Source: Flexilinea flocculi (GTDB taxonomy: Bacteria > Chloroflexota > Anaerolineae > Anaerolineales > Anaerolineaceae). Taken from it: a DNA stretch of 64,000 nt. The position numbers and the translations under genes are program-made. Positions within the stretch are counted from its first letter, which is position 1, and every line of letters starts with the position of its first letter. A model generated the notes under the pieces. That model was not told the origin of the DNA, did no database searches, and was given only the letters and a program-made list of their open reading frames with translations. The stretch covers positions 1,478,974-1,542,973 of the forward strand of contig NZ_DF968181.1 in NCBI RefSeq assembly GCF_001192795.1. The letters are read 5' to 3'. Shown here piece by piece: positions 16,973 through 25,299 of this stretch.

Positions 16973-19210
16973 ATGTTCGTAAACTATTTTAAAATGCTTC
17001 GAAACTATGCAAATTTTTCCGGAAAAACGACGCGTAAACAGTTTTGGTCAGCCATAACATTGCATATTATTATATTATTGTTATCCGATCTCGGAATTCT
17101 GATGACTTCACCACGTTATACTGCAGGAGAGTCAAACCTTTTCCTGGTACTTTTTTCTTTCAATATCTTTTATCGGTTCTTAACCTGGTTTCCGCTCTGG
17201 ACGATAACTGTTCGTCGCCTGCATGATATTCAAAAAACCGGCTGGTGGATTCTCATTCAATTGATTCCCATTTTCGGACAGATCGTTTTAGTGGTGTTTC
17301 TTCTCATGAAAAGCAAAGAAACACGAATGGAAAAAATTTTGTTTGATGCGAATCCTCGTCTTCGAGCAATTCTGAATAAACCAAGGAACGGTGGATGGAT
17401 ATGGCTTCCGTTGATTCTTACAGCCGTATGCATAATATATTATATAAAAGATCAACAATTTCAAAATAAGTATTTATCAGCAGTTTCATTTTTTGCTGAA
17501 GAAATTCATTTATCCGATCAAACCTATACTGCTATTGTTGAGAAGACTACAGATTTGATTTCGAGTATTCAGAATCACCGTATATTCTCTGGAAAAACTG
17601 TCACGGAAACAGCTGTGTCGATTGGATCGCCTGAAATTACAAAGGCTCAAGCTGAAGTAACGAAGACAGTCCATAATGAGACATCAGAAACAACTGAAGC
17701 TGTTGTGGAATACTCAACTGAAACCCCTATATCAAGTAATGTAATTTTGGAAAGTAACTCTTTGAAAAGTAAATCAGATCAGGCAGTTATCGTTCGGATC
17801 CAAATGGATCCAAATAACAACAGCACAACAGATGAATCTGCTTTGCATGGATCGGATTCAAATAATGACTTCTGGATAGATCAATATGAAGTGACCAATC
17901 AACAATATCATCTGTGTGAAACGTCCGGTTTTTGCACACCGCCAAACAATGTGCGCTCTGCAAAGACTGAGGACTATTACACAAATGATGCATATTCTGA
18001 ATATCCAGTTATTCACGTAACCTATGAACAGGCTTCATCGTACTGTAATTGGGCTGGCAGGCGATTACCGACCGATTCAGAATGGCAATCTGCTGCGGAA
18101 AATGAATCAGAAGATCCATACCCATGGGGAAAAACTTTTTCAAAAGACAAAGTAAATGCCGCAGACAGTGGAAATCGGGATACAACCGCAGTGGGAACTT
18201 ATCCAAAGGGTAAAACGAAAGATTCCATCTTTGATCTTGCTGGTAATGTATGGGAATGGGTCAATCCAGATAACGATTCAAAAACTGAAGCAAAATTTAT
18301 CAGAGGCGGCGCTTGGAATAGCTATGCAATTTCAGTCCAGACAACAAGTAAATTATTGGTGTCTCCTGATTATTATGCAGACGACCTCGGCTTCCGATGT
18401 GGAATTTCTACCAGAGAGATAAATCCTGCCGATTACAATGTACATAAGATTATGAATGATGAACCGGCAGAAACTGATTCACCGGATATAGGTTCGGAAC
18501 GCGATCGTGAATCCGACGGGATGATCGAGGTATTCATTCCAGAAGGCAATTTTGTGATGGGTAATCCAAATGGAGCTGTCAATGAAAAACCTGCACATAC
18601 AGTTTTCCTGAGTTCCTTTTGGATGGATAAGTTTGAAGTTAGCAATCAACAGTATGCTTCCTGTGTTAATGCTGGTGTTTGCACAGAACCAGGAGGAAAA
18701 AATTCTTTTAAAAGGAAGGATTATTATGGAAATCCCGAGTTTGAAAATTATCCTGTAATTCAGGTAACCTGGCAGCAAGCATCTGATTATTGCCACTGGA
18801 TAGAAGGGAGACTCCCGACTGAAGCAGAATGGGAAAAAGCAGCAAAAGGACTTGATGGTACGCTCTATCCATGGGGAAATGAGTTTGTTCCCCAGAACTT
18901 GAATTTTTCCGGAAGCGGAATAAATGATACACAACCTGTTGATATGTACGAAAATGGGATGAGCGGCTATGGTATTTTGAACCTGTCCGGAAATGTAGCG
19001 GAGTGGGTTTCTGATCTATATGCGGAAAATTGGTATACCACAACAAATCAGCCGGAGAATCCAACCGGACCTGATATTGGGGCTTATCGCATTTTGCGCG
19101 GCGGCTCATGGCTGACTTCACAGAATACTGCGCAGACTGTGAATCGATTTCAATCTTTGCCCACTGGTGCAGGATTCGATCGAGGTTTCCGTTGTGTTCG
19201 GCAGAATTAA
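16973..19210 (+). CDS. DUF805 membrane protein fused to two FGE-sulfatase-like domains
   Basis: The 745-residue protein starts at 16973 after GGGGGAG. Residues about 1-115 form a DUF805 membrane domain (NYANFSGKTTRKQFW, TVRRLHDIQKTGWW, several hydrophobic helices), a further helix lies near 140, then a Ser/Thr/Glu-rich linker. Two formylglycine-generating-enzyme-like domains follow (about 300-475 and 515-745), each with EVxNQQY, GRLPTxxEW, YPWG, LxGNVxEWV and RGGxW motifs. The active-site cysteine pair of true FGE is absent from both, so they are probably binding or structural domains outside the membrane. It leads the radical SAM cluster, 2 bp before the next gene. Its role there is unknown. 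Confidence 0.82.
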   Translation: MFVNYFKMLRNYANFSGKTTRKQFWSAITLHIIILLLSDLGILMTSPRYTAGESNLFLVLFSFNIFYRFLTWFPLWTITVRRLHDIQKTGWWILIQLIPIFGQIVLVVFLLMKSKETRMEKILFDANPRLRAILNKPRNGGWIWLPLILTAVCIIYYIKDQQFQNKYLSAVSFFAEEIHLSDQTYTAIVEKTTDLISSIQNHRIFSGKTVTETAVSIGSPEITKAQAEVTKTVHNETSETTEAVVEYSTETPISSNVILESNSLKSKSDQAVIVRIQMDPNNNSTTDESALHGSDSNNDFWIDQYEVTNQQYHLCETSGFCTPPNNVRSAKTEDYYTNDAYSEYPVIHVTYEQASSYCNWAGRRLPTDSEWQSAAENESEDPYPWGKTFSKDKVNAADSGNRDTTAVGTYPKGKTKDSIFDLAGNVWEWVNPDNDSKTEAKFIRGGAWNSYAISVQTTSKLLVSPDYYADDLGFRCGISTREINPADYNVHKIMNDEPAETDSPDIGSERDRESDGMIEVFIPEGNFVMGNPNGAVNEKPAHTVFLSSFWMDKFEVSNQQYASCVNAGVCTEPGGKNSFKRKDYYGNPEFENYPVIQVTWQQASDYCHWIEGRLPTEAEWEKAAKGLDGTLYPWGNEFVPQNLNFSGSGINDTQPVDMYENGMSGYGILNLSGNVAEWVSDLYAENWYTTTNQPENPTGPDIGAYRILRGGSWLTSQNTAQTVNRFQSLPTGAGFDRGFRCVRQN

Positions 19211-19212
19211 TT

Positions 19213-20595
19213 ATGAATTCTGCGGATATTTTTGCTGTGCCTGTCGGTAAAAAAGTATTAATTTATGCCCCGCTGCATGATGTGACCGCTTTAATTAATC
19301 GAGTCGCCTGGAAGAAGTGGTCTGGATACCTTGAAGATAACAAGCAATGTCCGGAATCCGCTTTGGAATTGTTTTCACGATTTGAACTATCGCAGAAGGG
19401 AGAGCCGAGTTGCCGATCCGGTAACCTGACGGACCCGTTGTTGCTTGGATTGATACCGACACGTGCCTGCAATATGAGCTGCAGATATTGTGATTTTACT
19501 TCATCTAATCCTGCAATTATGTCCTTTGATACTGCAAAGAATGCCATTCGCGCTTATCTTGAATTACTCCATCAAAATGACAAAAAAAAAGGAGAAATCC
19601 ATTTTTTTGGCGGAGAACCGATGATTGTTCCTGAATTGGTACAGTTTGCGGTTGAATATGCGCGATATGAAGCCGGAAAAAATAAAATCGAGATTCATTT
19701 TGAACTGATTACGAACGGTTTATATTCAACAACTCTCGCGCAATGGCTTTCTCAAAATTTTGACACTGTGATTCTTTCTGTAGATGGATTTGGCGAATTT
19801 CAAAATCGATTTCGTCCGATGAAAAATGGATCCCCGTCATTCGAAACTGTCTGTAACAACGCTCGTATTTTCTCGGATTCAGATTGTGAATTCGTGATCC
19901 GTTCATGTGTATTTCAAGATAATGCAGCACATCTGCCTCAGTGGGCTGAATGGATTGGAAACAACTTACTGCCATCGATGGTCTGTTTTGAGCCGATGAC
20001 AAAATCTCAGGAATCGCAAAAAAATGAAATTTTTCCAGCAAAACCTGTTGATTTTGTGCAAAATTTTTGCAATGCATCTGATATTCTTAAAAATTTTGGA
20101 ATTCCAGTAATTTTTTCGACTACCGATATTACAAAAAATACAAATTCAATTTGTCCGTTGGGACAGGATGCTTTGATAATCTCGCCCGAAGGATCCATTT
20201 CCAGTTGTTATCAGCTCGAAACAGAATGGAAAAGGCAAAAAATGGATTTGTCTTTTGGATGGATAGATTCAGAAGGTTTCCATTTTGATATGGAAAAAGT
20301 GAATCACTGTCGCGAATTTTCTGTTCATAACAAACGGTTTTGTGAAAACTGTTTTTGTAAATATCATTGTACAGGTGGATGCCATCTTTCTCACAACACC
20401 GATAAAGTATCTGGTTTGTATGATGATTTCTGCATTGAAACGCGAATGATCAGTGCGGCATTTTTATTGGATGAATTAAATCAATCTGCGCTGAAAGAAG
20501 AATGGCTGTCCGATGAAGACAGTATTCGGATCATGGCAGCACAATCTTCGGATCGCTGGTTGGATTATAGATCCATGGCGATAGCCGAACTCTGA
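19213..20595 (+). CDS. radical SAM/SPASM protein (rSAM-1)
   Basis: The 460-residue protein has the radical SAM motif C86-NMS-C90-RY-C93, the GGEP motif (FFGGEPMI), and a C-terminal SPASM region (CPLGQDALIISPEGSISSC, then RFCENCFCKYHCTGGC) expected to bind auxiliary iron-sulfur clusters. Such enzymes mature peptides or act on proteins through thioether, C-C or epimerisation chemistry. The start at 19213 lies 2 bp after the DUF805-FGE stop. About 80 residues precede the barrel and may form a recognition domain. The substrate is unknown; the Cys-tailed WD40 protein downstream is the obvious candidate. Confidence 0.88.
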   Translation: MNSADIFAVPVGKKVLIYAPLHDVTALINRVAWKKWSGYLEDNKQCPESALELFSRFELSQKGEPSCRSGNLTDPLLLGLIPTRACNMSCRYCDFTSSNPAIMSFDTAKNAIRAYLELLHQNDKKKGEIHFFGGEPMIVPELVQFAVEYARYEAGKNKIEIHFELITNGLYSTTLAQWLSQNFDTVILSVDGFGEFQNRFRPMKNGSPSFETVCNNARIFSDSDCEFVIRSCVFQDNAAHLPQWAEWIGNNLLPSMVCFEPMTKSQESQKNEIFPAKPVDFVQNFCNASDILKNFGIPVIFSTTDITKNTNSICPLGQDALIISPEGSISSCYQLETEWKRQKMDLSFGWIDSEGFHFDMEKVNHCREFSVHNKRFCENCFCKYHCTGGCHLSHNTDKVSGLYDDFCIETRMISAAFLLDELNQSALKEEWLSDEDSIRIMAAQSSDRWLDYRSMAIAEL

Positions 20596-20680
20596 AAATA
20601 AGATAGAACCGACCAGGCATATTTTTTTCGGAATGATGACAATTTCTTTTCCGAGGATCGGGAAAACAAAGGTTGATTTT

Positions 20681-20956
20681 ATGAATATCTGGAATTATTC
20701 ATTTACCAATAATCTTTATTGGGTCAATGATAGGAATGGTGTGGTTGTGGTTGATGAGCAGCATCAGCAATCCTATTTACTGGGATCCTCTGAAAGTATT
20801 CTATGGCGTTTACTTATTATTCATATAGATTCTGATGCGATTATCAGACGATTTTCAGCTATTATTTCGGTTTCTGAAGATGAGGGCAAAGGAAAAATAC
20901 TTTCTATTCTAAGCAAGTGGGAGAAAAACAACCTTGTGGAGCACGGGAATGACTAA
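20681..20956 (+). CDS. PqqD-like small protein (RiPP recognition element candidate)
   Basis: Ninety-one residues. The segment GSSESILWRLLIIHIDSDAIIRRFSAII followed by a helix and KWEKNNLVEHG matches the winged-helix pattern of PqqD-type recognition elements, which bind leader peptides for radical SAM maturases. The start at 20681 is preceded by AAAGG; an in-frame ATG at 20633 is possible but lacks a ribosome-binding site. It overlaps the next radical SAM gene by 8 bp, so the two are probably coupled. Assignment is by pattern only and should be tested by profile search. Confidence 0.6.
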   Translation: MNIWNYSFTNNLYWVNDRNGVVVVDEQHQQSYLLGSSESILWRLLIIHIDSDAIIRRFSAIISVSEDEGKGKILSILSKWEKNNLVEHGND

Positions 20957-21917
20957 TTTGATCATATCCAACATCTGTAATGCAAATTGTGATTTTTGTT
21001 TTGCATCCTCATTCCTGCATGAAAGAGAAAACCATTCAAAACAGAAATTTATGTCATTCGATGAGATCCGATCATATGTTCATCTTTTCGATCAAGCCGA
21101 CATCCATGATATTCGATTGTTAGGCGGAGAACCAACGCTCCATCCTGCTTTTGATGAAATCATCGCATTCGCCAAAGCGAATTCAAAACATATCACGATT
21201 TTTACCAACGGATGTTTATCTGAAATTGCGTTGGCGGCTTTGGAAAACCTCTCTCCCGATGAATGTGCCATTATCATGAATATGAATGCAAAGATTTCTC
21301 AGGAACAGATCAGGACTCGGGAAAAAACACTGATCCGGCTTGGAGACAAAGTGATTTCCGGATATACAATCACACAACCTGTTTTTTCATTAGATAGTCT
21401 GATTCAAACGATTCTGGATTACAACCTTCAACGAATCGTTCGATTAGGTTTATCACTGCCGATTTTTTCAAAAAAAAATAAGGCGCTTCATCCAAAGCAA
21501 TTTCCCGTAGCAGGTCATTGCTTAGCCCAACAATCATTCACTGCCTTTCAGTACGGAATTCAAATTGAACCGGATTGCGGTTTCGTACGATGTATGTTTT
21601 CAGAAGATGATTTTCAAATTTTAAAGAAACACGACTTCCATTATGTTTCTTGCTGCAGTCCCGTCATAGACATCTGTTCGGAAGGACATTTCTTACATTG
21701 TTTTGCCTTGTCTGAAAAATTCTATGAAAAATACCATGAATCGATGGGAATCCACGAAATTCGTGAAAATTTGATCGAAAGGACGAATCCCTGGCAAATC
21801 AGCGGAATTTACCCGGAATGCGGAACATGTCTCTATAAAAGAAGCGGGGAATGTTGCGGTGGATGCCTTTCAATGATTCTAAATCGTTTTCATCCGATTG
21901 GAAACTCAGGGAATTAA
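20949..21917 (+). CDS. radical SAM protein (rSAM-2), short form
   Basis: The 322-residue protein has C10-NAN-C14-DF-C17 near its start, RLLGGEPTLHP, and a Cys-rich C-terminus (PECGTCLYKRSGECCGGC) that may bind an extra cluster. It lacks an N-terminal domain of its own; the PqqD-like protein encoded just upstream (8-bp overlap) may supply that function in trans. The start at 20949 has GGAG 7 bp before it. Two mid-protein cysteines pairs (CGFVRC, SCCSPVIDIC) add to the unusual cysteine content. Substrate unknown. Confidence 0.85.
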   Translation: MTNLIISNICNANCDFCFASSFLHERENHSKQKFMSFDEIRSYVHLFDQADIHDIRLLGGEPTLHPAFDEIIAFAKANSKHITIFTNGCLSEIALAALENLSPDECAIIMNMNAKISQEQIRTREKTLIRLGDKVISGYTITQPVFSLDSLIQTILDYNLQRIVRLGLSLPIFSKKNKALHPKQFPVAGHCLAQQSFTAFQYGIQIEPDCGFVRCMFSEDDFQILKKHDFHYVSCCSPVIDICSEGHFLHCFALSEKFYEKYHESMGIHEIRENLIERTNPWQISGIYPECGTCLYKRSGECCGGCLSMILNRFHPIGNSGN

Positions 21918-22381
21918 TGAAAAATCGAAAATCATACTTGTTCGACTGTGATCATATTTTACCTATTGAAAAATTAAGGGTAACGATACCGCGTCGGGCA
22001 GTCCTATCTTTTGCAAAAGAACAGATTCAAGCGAAAAAAATGCGTCAAATTGGCATTCCGACCTATCTGATTGACAATTTAACCGATTTGGAAACAAATG
22101 AATTTATGCAGATTAAACCGGTTGTTTGTAAAGGCGTAAAAATTCAGATTATCGAGCAAATCGTTTGCGGGACACCATGCTCCGGAAACGAACCGATACG
22201 ATTATTCCCAATTCAATCGCTGACGCTCAATATATTCAATCAATTTAATGGACAGCAAACGATAGCTGAGATTGTTTCGATCATTCAAGAAGAAACAGGT
22301 TGGAGTTTGGATAAATCTGCAGCAGTTGTCAGAAATTTATTCTTACGATTATGTGAAGTCAGAATCTGTGAACCAGGGTAA
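21917..22381 (+). CDS. small protein with C-terminal PqqD-like domain
   Basis: The 154-residue protein begins in a TAATG overlap with rSAM-2, with AGGGA before the start. Residues about 100-150 (SLTLNIFNQFNGQQTIAEIVSIIQEETGWSLDKSAAVVRNLF) fit the PqqD pattern of a substrate-binding winged helix. The N-terminal 90 residues are not recognised; they contain VCKG and CGTPC motifs with three cysteines. It is followed after 3 bp by rSAM-3. A likely role is presenting a substrate to one of the maturases. Confidence 0.6.
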   Translation: MKNRKSYLFDCDHILPIEKLRVTIPRRAVLSFAKEQIQAKKMRQIGIPTYLIDNLTDLETNEFMQIKPVVCKGVKIQIIEQIVCGTPCSGNEPIRLFPIQSLTLNIFNQFNGQQTIAEIVSIIQEETGWSLDKSAAVVRNLFLRLCEVRICEPG

Positions 22382-22384
22382 ATC

Positions 22385-23776
22385 ATGGACGAGTCGGTGA
22401 TGGAATCAGTCGCTATCTCAATACAGAAAGGATTTTTTTTCCAACAAATCCAGACTTGCGATTTACCGATTTTTATGCATGAATATAAAGGACATACGCT
22501 TTTTTACACACCTGGATTATTGATTGCTGCAAGTCCGGATCAGGCTTCACAACTGATTTTCGATTTGCATAATCCGAATCCCCGGTCCGTCTATGCAAGA
22601 CAGATCAGACAAAAAGCTGAAATGGCTGTCAGTCAGTTTGATTTACAGCATCGAATTTCGACTTTTACACCTTATTGTTTGACGTTATATACTTCGACCG
22701 ATTGTAATTTAGATTGTTGTTATTGTTACTCAGGAAGCAAGGAGCATACAAGCAGTGTTAATTTAGATCTGATAGCAATCCGAAAAGGCGCCGGAATCGT
22801 TGCTGAAAAATGCAAAAAAGCTTCGCTTCCGATGAGTGTTGTTTTTCATGGCGGTGGTGAACCGCTGATTGATCCACGCTTACCAAAAATCTGGAATTGT
22901 ATCCATGAAATTGCCGATATCTACAATGTAAAAATTTCTTCTTATATTGCAACCAATGGAGTCGTATCAGAAAAAGCTGCCAAATGGGCAGCAGCACATA
23001 TCGATCAGATTGGTTTATCCTGTGACGGATATCCGGACATTCAGAATCGGCAGCGGTCTGGAAGGAATGGAGATCAGACTTCACCCATGATCGAACGGAC
23101 TGCTCGCATTCTGCATGATGAGAAAAAGAAGATAATTATCCGTGCAACGATCACAAAGGAATCGTGTTCGCAAATTCCGGAGATCATAAGATACTTTTGT
23201 GATACGTTGCATGCAGATGAAATTCATCTGGAACCGGTTTTTGACGGATTGGATTCGGAAAGAGTTAATGGCTTTTCAATTCGAGATGCAGAATATTTTT
23301 GTAGCCAATTTGTAAAAGGAAATGAACTGGCAGCAAAAAAAGGAGCAACCGTAGAATTCAGCGGAAGCAGACTGAATGAAATTCATGGAAGATATTGTCA
23401 AATTTTTCGTCATGTGCTCCAAATCGTTCCCGGCGGAGGCATTTCGACATGTTTTAAGACGATAGACCGAAATACTGCAAAAAATGGAGGAAGTTTGATG
23501 GGTGATATTCATGATAGTGATGTAAATTTGCTTCAGTTATCGGAGATAAGCAGAAAACTATCAATGGATGATCCCGCTTGCCTTTATTGTTTTAACCGCT
23601 TTCATTGCTCACGCGGATGTCCTGACATATGTCCATTGGCTGGAAGTGAAGATTATGGGAGTTTTCGATGTCGGATCAATAAGATAATGACAGGATATTC
23701 CTTACTCAAATTTACTGATGATTTTTTGCTTCCGATGATTTCTGAACATGAGATCATCGGAATGGAAATCCATTAG
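22385..23776 (+). CDS. radical SAM/SPASM protein (rSAM-3)
   Basis: The 463-residue protein has a recognition-like N-terminal domain (residues 1-95), the radical SAM motif C107-NLD-C111-CY-C114, an FHGGGEPLID motif, and a SPASM-type C-terminus (CQIFRHVLQIVPGGGISTC, CLYCFNRFHCSRGCPDIC). The order and length resemble anaerobic sulfatase-maturase and peptide-maturase relatives. No sulfatase is encoded here, so a peptide or protein substrate is more likely. It is coupled to the PqqD-like gene upstream and followed by a repeat copy before rSAM-4, to which it is similar in layout. Confidence 0.87.
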   Translation: MDESVMESVAISIQKGFFFQQIQTCDLPIFMHEYKGHTLFYTPGLLIAASPDQASQLIFDLHNPNPRSVYARQIRQKAEMAVSQFDLQHRISTFTPYCLTLYTSTDCNLDCCYCYSGSKEHTSSVNLDLIAIRKGAGIVAEKCKKASLPMSVVFHGGGEPLIDPRLPKIWNCIHEIADIYNVKISSYIATNGVVSEKAAKWAAAHIDQIGLSCDGYPDIQNRQRSGRNGDQTSPMIERTARILHDEKKKIIIRATITKESCSQIPEIIRYFCDTLHADEIHLEPVFDGLDSERVNGFSIRDAEYFCSQFVKGNELAAKKGATVEFSGSRLNEIHGRYCQIFRHVLQIVPGGGISTCFKTIDRNTAKNGGSLMGDIHDSDVNLLQLSEISRKLSMDDPACLYCFNRFHCSRGCPDICPLAGSEDYGSFRCRINKIMTGYSLLKFTDDFLLPMISEHEIIGMEIH

Positions 23777-23800
23777 GTTATTAAAAATGCGCCAAAAAAA

Positions 23801-23923
23801 CAGCAATTTGAAATTTGGGACGGATTTTTTGTTGTTGGGTTTTCTGAATTCATCGCGAAAAAATAACACTATAACAAGTTTTCGCTCTTTTCTCATATGT
23901 TTTTCCCAAATTTTCTGTTGCTG
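23801..23923. repeat. dispersed intergenic repeat, copy 12 (full length) inside the radical SAM cluster
   Basis: A 123-bp copy. Ends CAGCAATTTGAAATTTGGG and CCCAAATTTTCTGTTGCTG pair over most of 19 bp. The inner arms start with TTGTTGTTGGGTTTTC and end with ATAACAAG. It begins 24 bp after the rSAM-3 stop and ends 16 bp before the rSAM-4 start, interrupting an otherwise tight operon. Confidence 0.75.
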
Positions 23924-23939
23924 AAAAGAAAGGCTGGTT

Positions 23940-25238
23940 ATGGACTTTTTCCGAATACCATTTGAAAATAAAGAGATATTGTACCGTCCGAAACTGCATT
24001 ATGCAGTTTTGGCGAATCATTTTGCTGCCGATCTGGCCGAAGAAGTCTGCAATCATCCTGATCGAATGGATGTATTGATTCAGAATGAAGTTATTCATTA
24101 TTTGAAAGAGACTGGTTTTTTTCAGGAAGACCCGATTATCGAGAGTCAATCTTCTTTCAGCCTGGATTTTTCTCCGACAGCTGCCGCGTTATTGATGACC
24201 AATCGTTGTAATTTACGCTGCATTTATTGTTACGCAAATGGCGGTAGCGAAAATGATCTGGATATGACCTTTTCAACAGCGAAAAAAGCAATAGATCTGG
24301 TTTCAAACAACGCGATTAAAAAAAATCGATCTTTTTTTCATGTTACTTTTCACGGTGGGGGAGAGCCGACATTAAATTGGGACGTATTGGTTGAAGCAGC
24401 TACCTATGCCAAACAAAAAAGTATTCCGGTTAAGACCTGTCTGGTCAGCAATGGAATTTGGAGTCAAAAACAGTTTGAGTGGATCAGCCAACAAATTGAT
24501 GAAATCACTATTTCAATGGATGGCGATCAACAGACACAAGATTATCAACGTCCCTTTTCAAACGGAAAAGGTTCTTTTGAACCTGTTATGGCAACTATCG
24601 CAAAATTAGATCAAATTTCTTTCCCATATCATATTCGCGCAACGGTAACGCCGGAAAGATTTTCTTGTATGAAAGAAGATATCTCCTTTTTATGTGATGC
24701 GACGAACTGTAAATCCATCCAGATTGAACCTGCATTTAACACAATCCGCGGCAGTCATCAAAAATCAAATACAGAGGATAATGAAAGATTTGCCGATGCA
24801 TTTTTGGAAGCATGGGATGCTGCACATGAGAGAAACTGTAATCTGTATTACTCAGGGGCACGACCTTGGCTGGTGACTAATGTGTTTTGTGAAGCGCCCT
24901 TTGGACAGAGTCTGACAGTCAATGCAAAAGGAGAGGTGGTCGGATGTTATGAAATGACTGGAAGAGACACAAATATTGACGATTCTTCTCTATTCGGTTC
25001 CGAGGATGCATTAGATTTTCGAATAGACAATGAAAAAAGAGCAGCATTAATGGAAAAGATCGGGCATCGTAAGAATCGTTGTGATCAATGCTTCTGCCGT
25101 TGGCATTGTGCAGGAGATTGTTACACCAGAGGTTTCCCAACCGGGAATGGGGAATGGCCATATTCGCGCTGTGATATTAATCGGAAAATTACTGCGGGAT
25201 TAATTGTACGAGGAATTGCAGAACAGAGTTCATTGTGA
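23940..25238 (+). CDS. radical SAM/SPASM protein (rSAM-4)
   Basis: The 432-residue protein has C90-NLR-C94-IY-C97, FHGGGEPTLNW and a SPASM C-terminus with CDQCFCRWHCAGDCYTRG. Residues 1-80 resemble the N-terminal part of rSAM-3 and may be a recognition element. AAAGGCTGG precedes the start. The WD40 Cys-tail gene begins 61 bp after its stop, making this the maturase closest to the proposed substrate. Which residues it modifies is not known. Confidence 0.88.
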   Translation: MDFFRIPFENKEILYRPKLHYAVLANHFAADLAEEVCNHPDRMDVLIQNEVIHYLKETGFFQEDPIIESQSSFSLDFSPTAAALLMTNRCNLRCIYCYANGGSENDLDMTFSTAKKAIDLVSNNAIKKNRSFFHVTFHGGGEPTLNWDVLVEAATYAKQKSIPVKTCLVSNGIWSQKQFEWISQQIDEITISMDGDQQTQDYQRPFSNGKGSFEPVMATIAKLDQISFPYHIRATVTPERFSCMKEDISFLCDATNCKSIQIEPAFNTIRGSHQKSNTEDNERFADAFLEAWDAAHERNCNLYYSGARPWLVTNVFCEAPFGQSLTVNAKGEVVGCYEMTGRDTNIDDSSLFGSEDALDFRIDNEKRAALMEKIGHRKNRCDQCFCRWHCAGDCYTRGFPTGNGEWPYSRCDINRKITAGLIVRGIAEQSSL

Positions 25239-25299
25239 AAGTAATTTTTGCGATGAATCAGTTTTTATCGATCTTATTCAGAAAAAAATGGGAGTACCT

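Noticed and set aside
16973-19210. FGE-like domains as sulfatase-activating enzymes
   Set aside because: The catalytic cysteines are missing and no sulfatase gene is in the window.
22385-25238. rSAM-3 and rSAM-4 as anaerobic sulfatase maturases
   Set aside because: The layout is similar, but there is no sulfatase, and neighbours point to peptide or protein modification.
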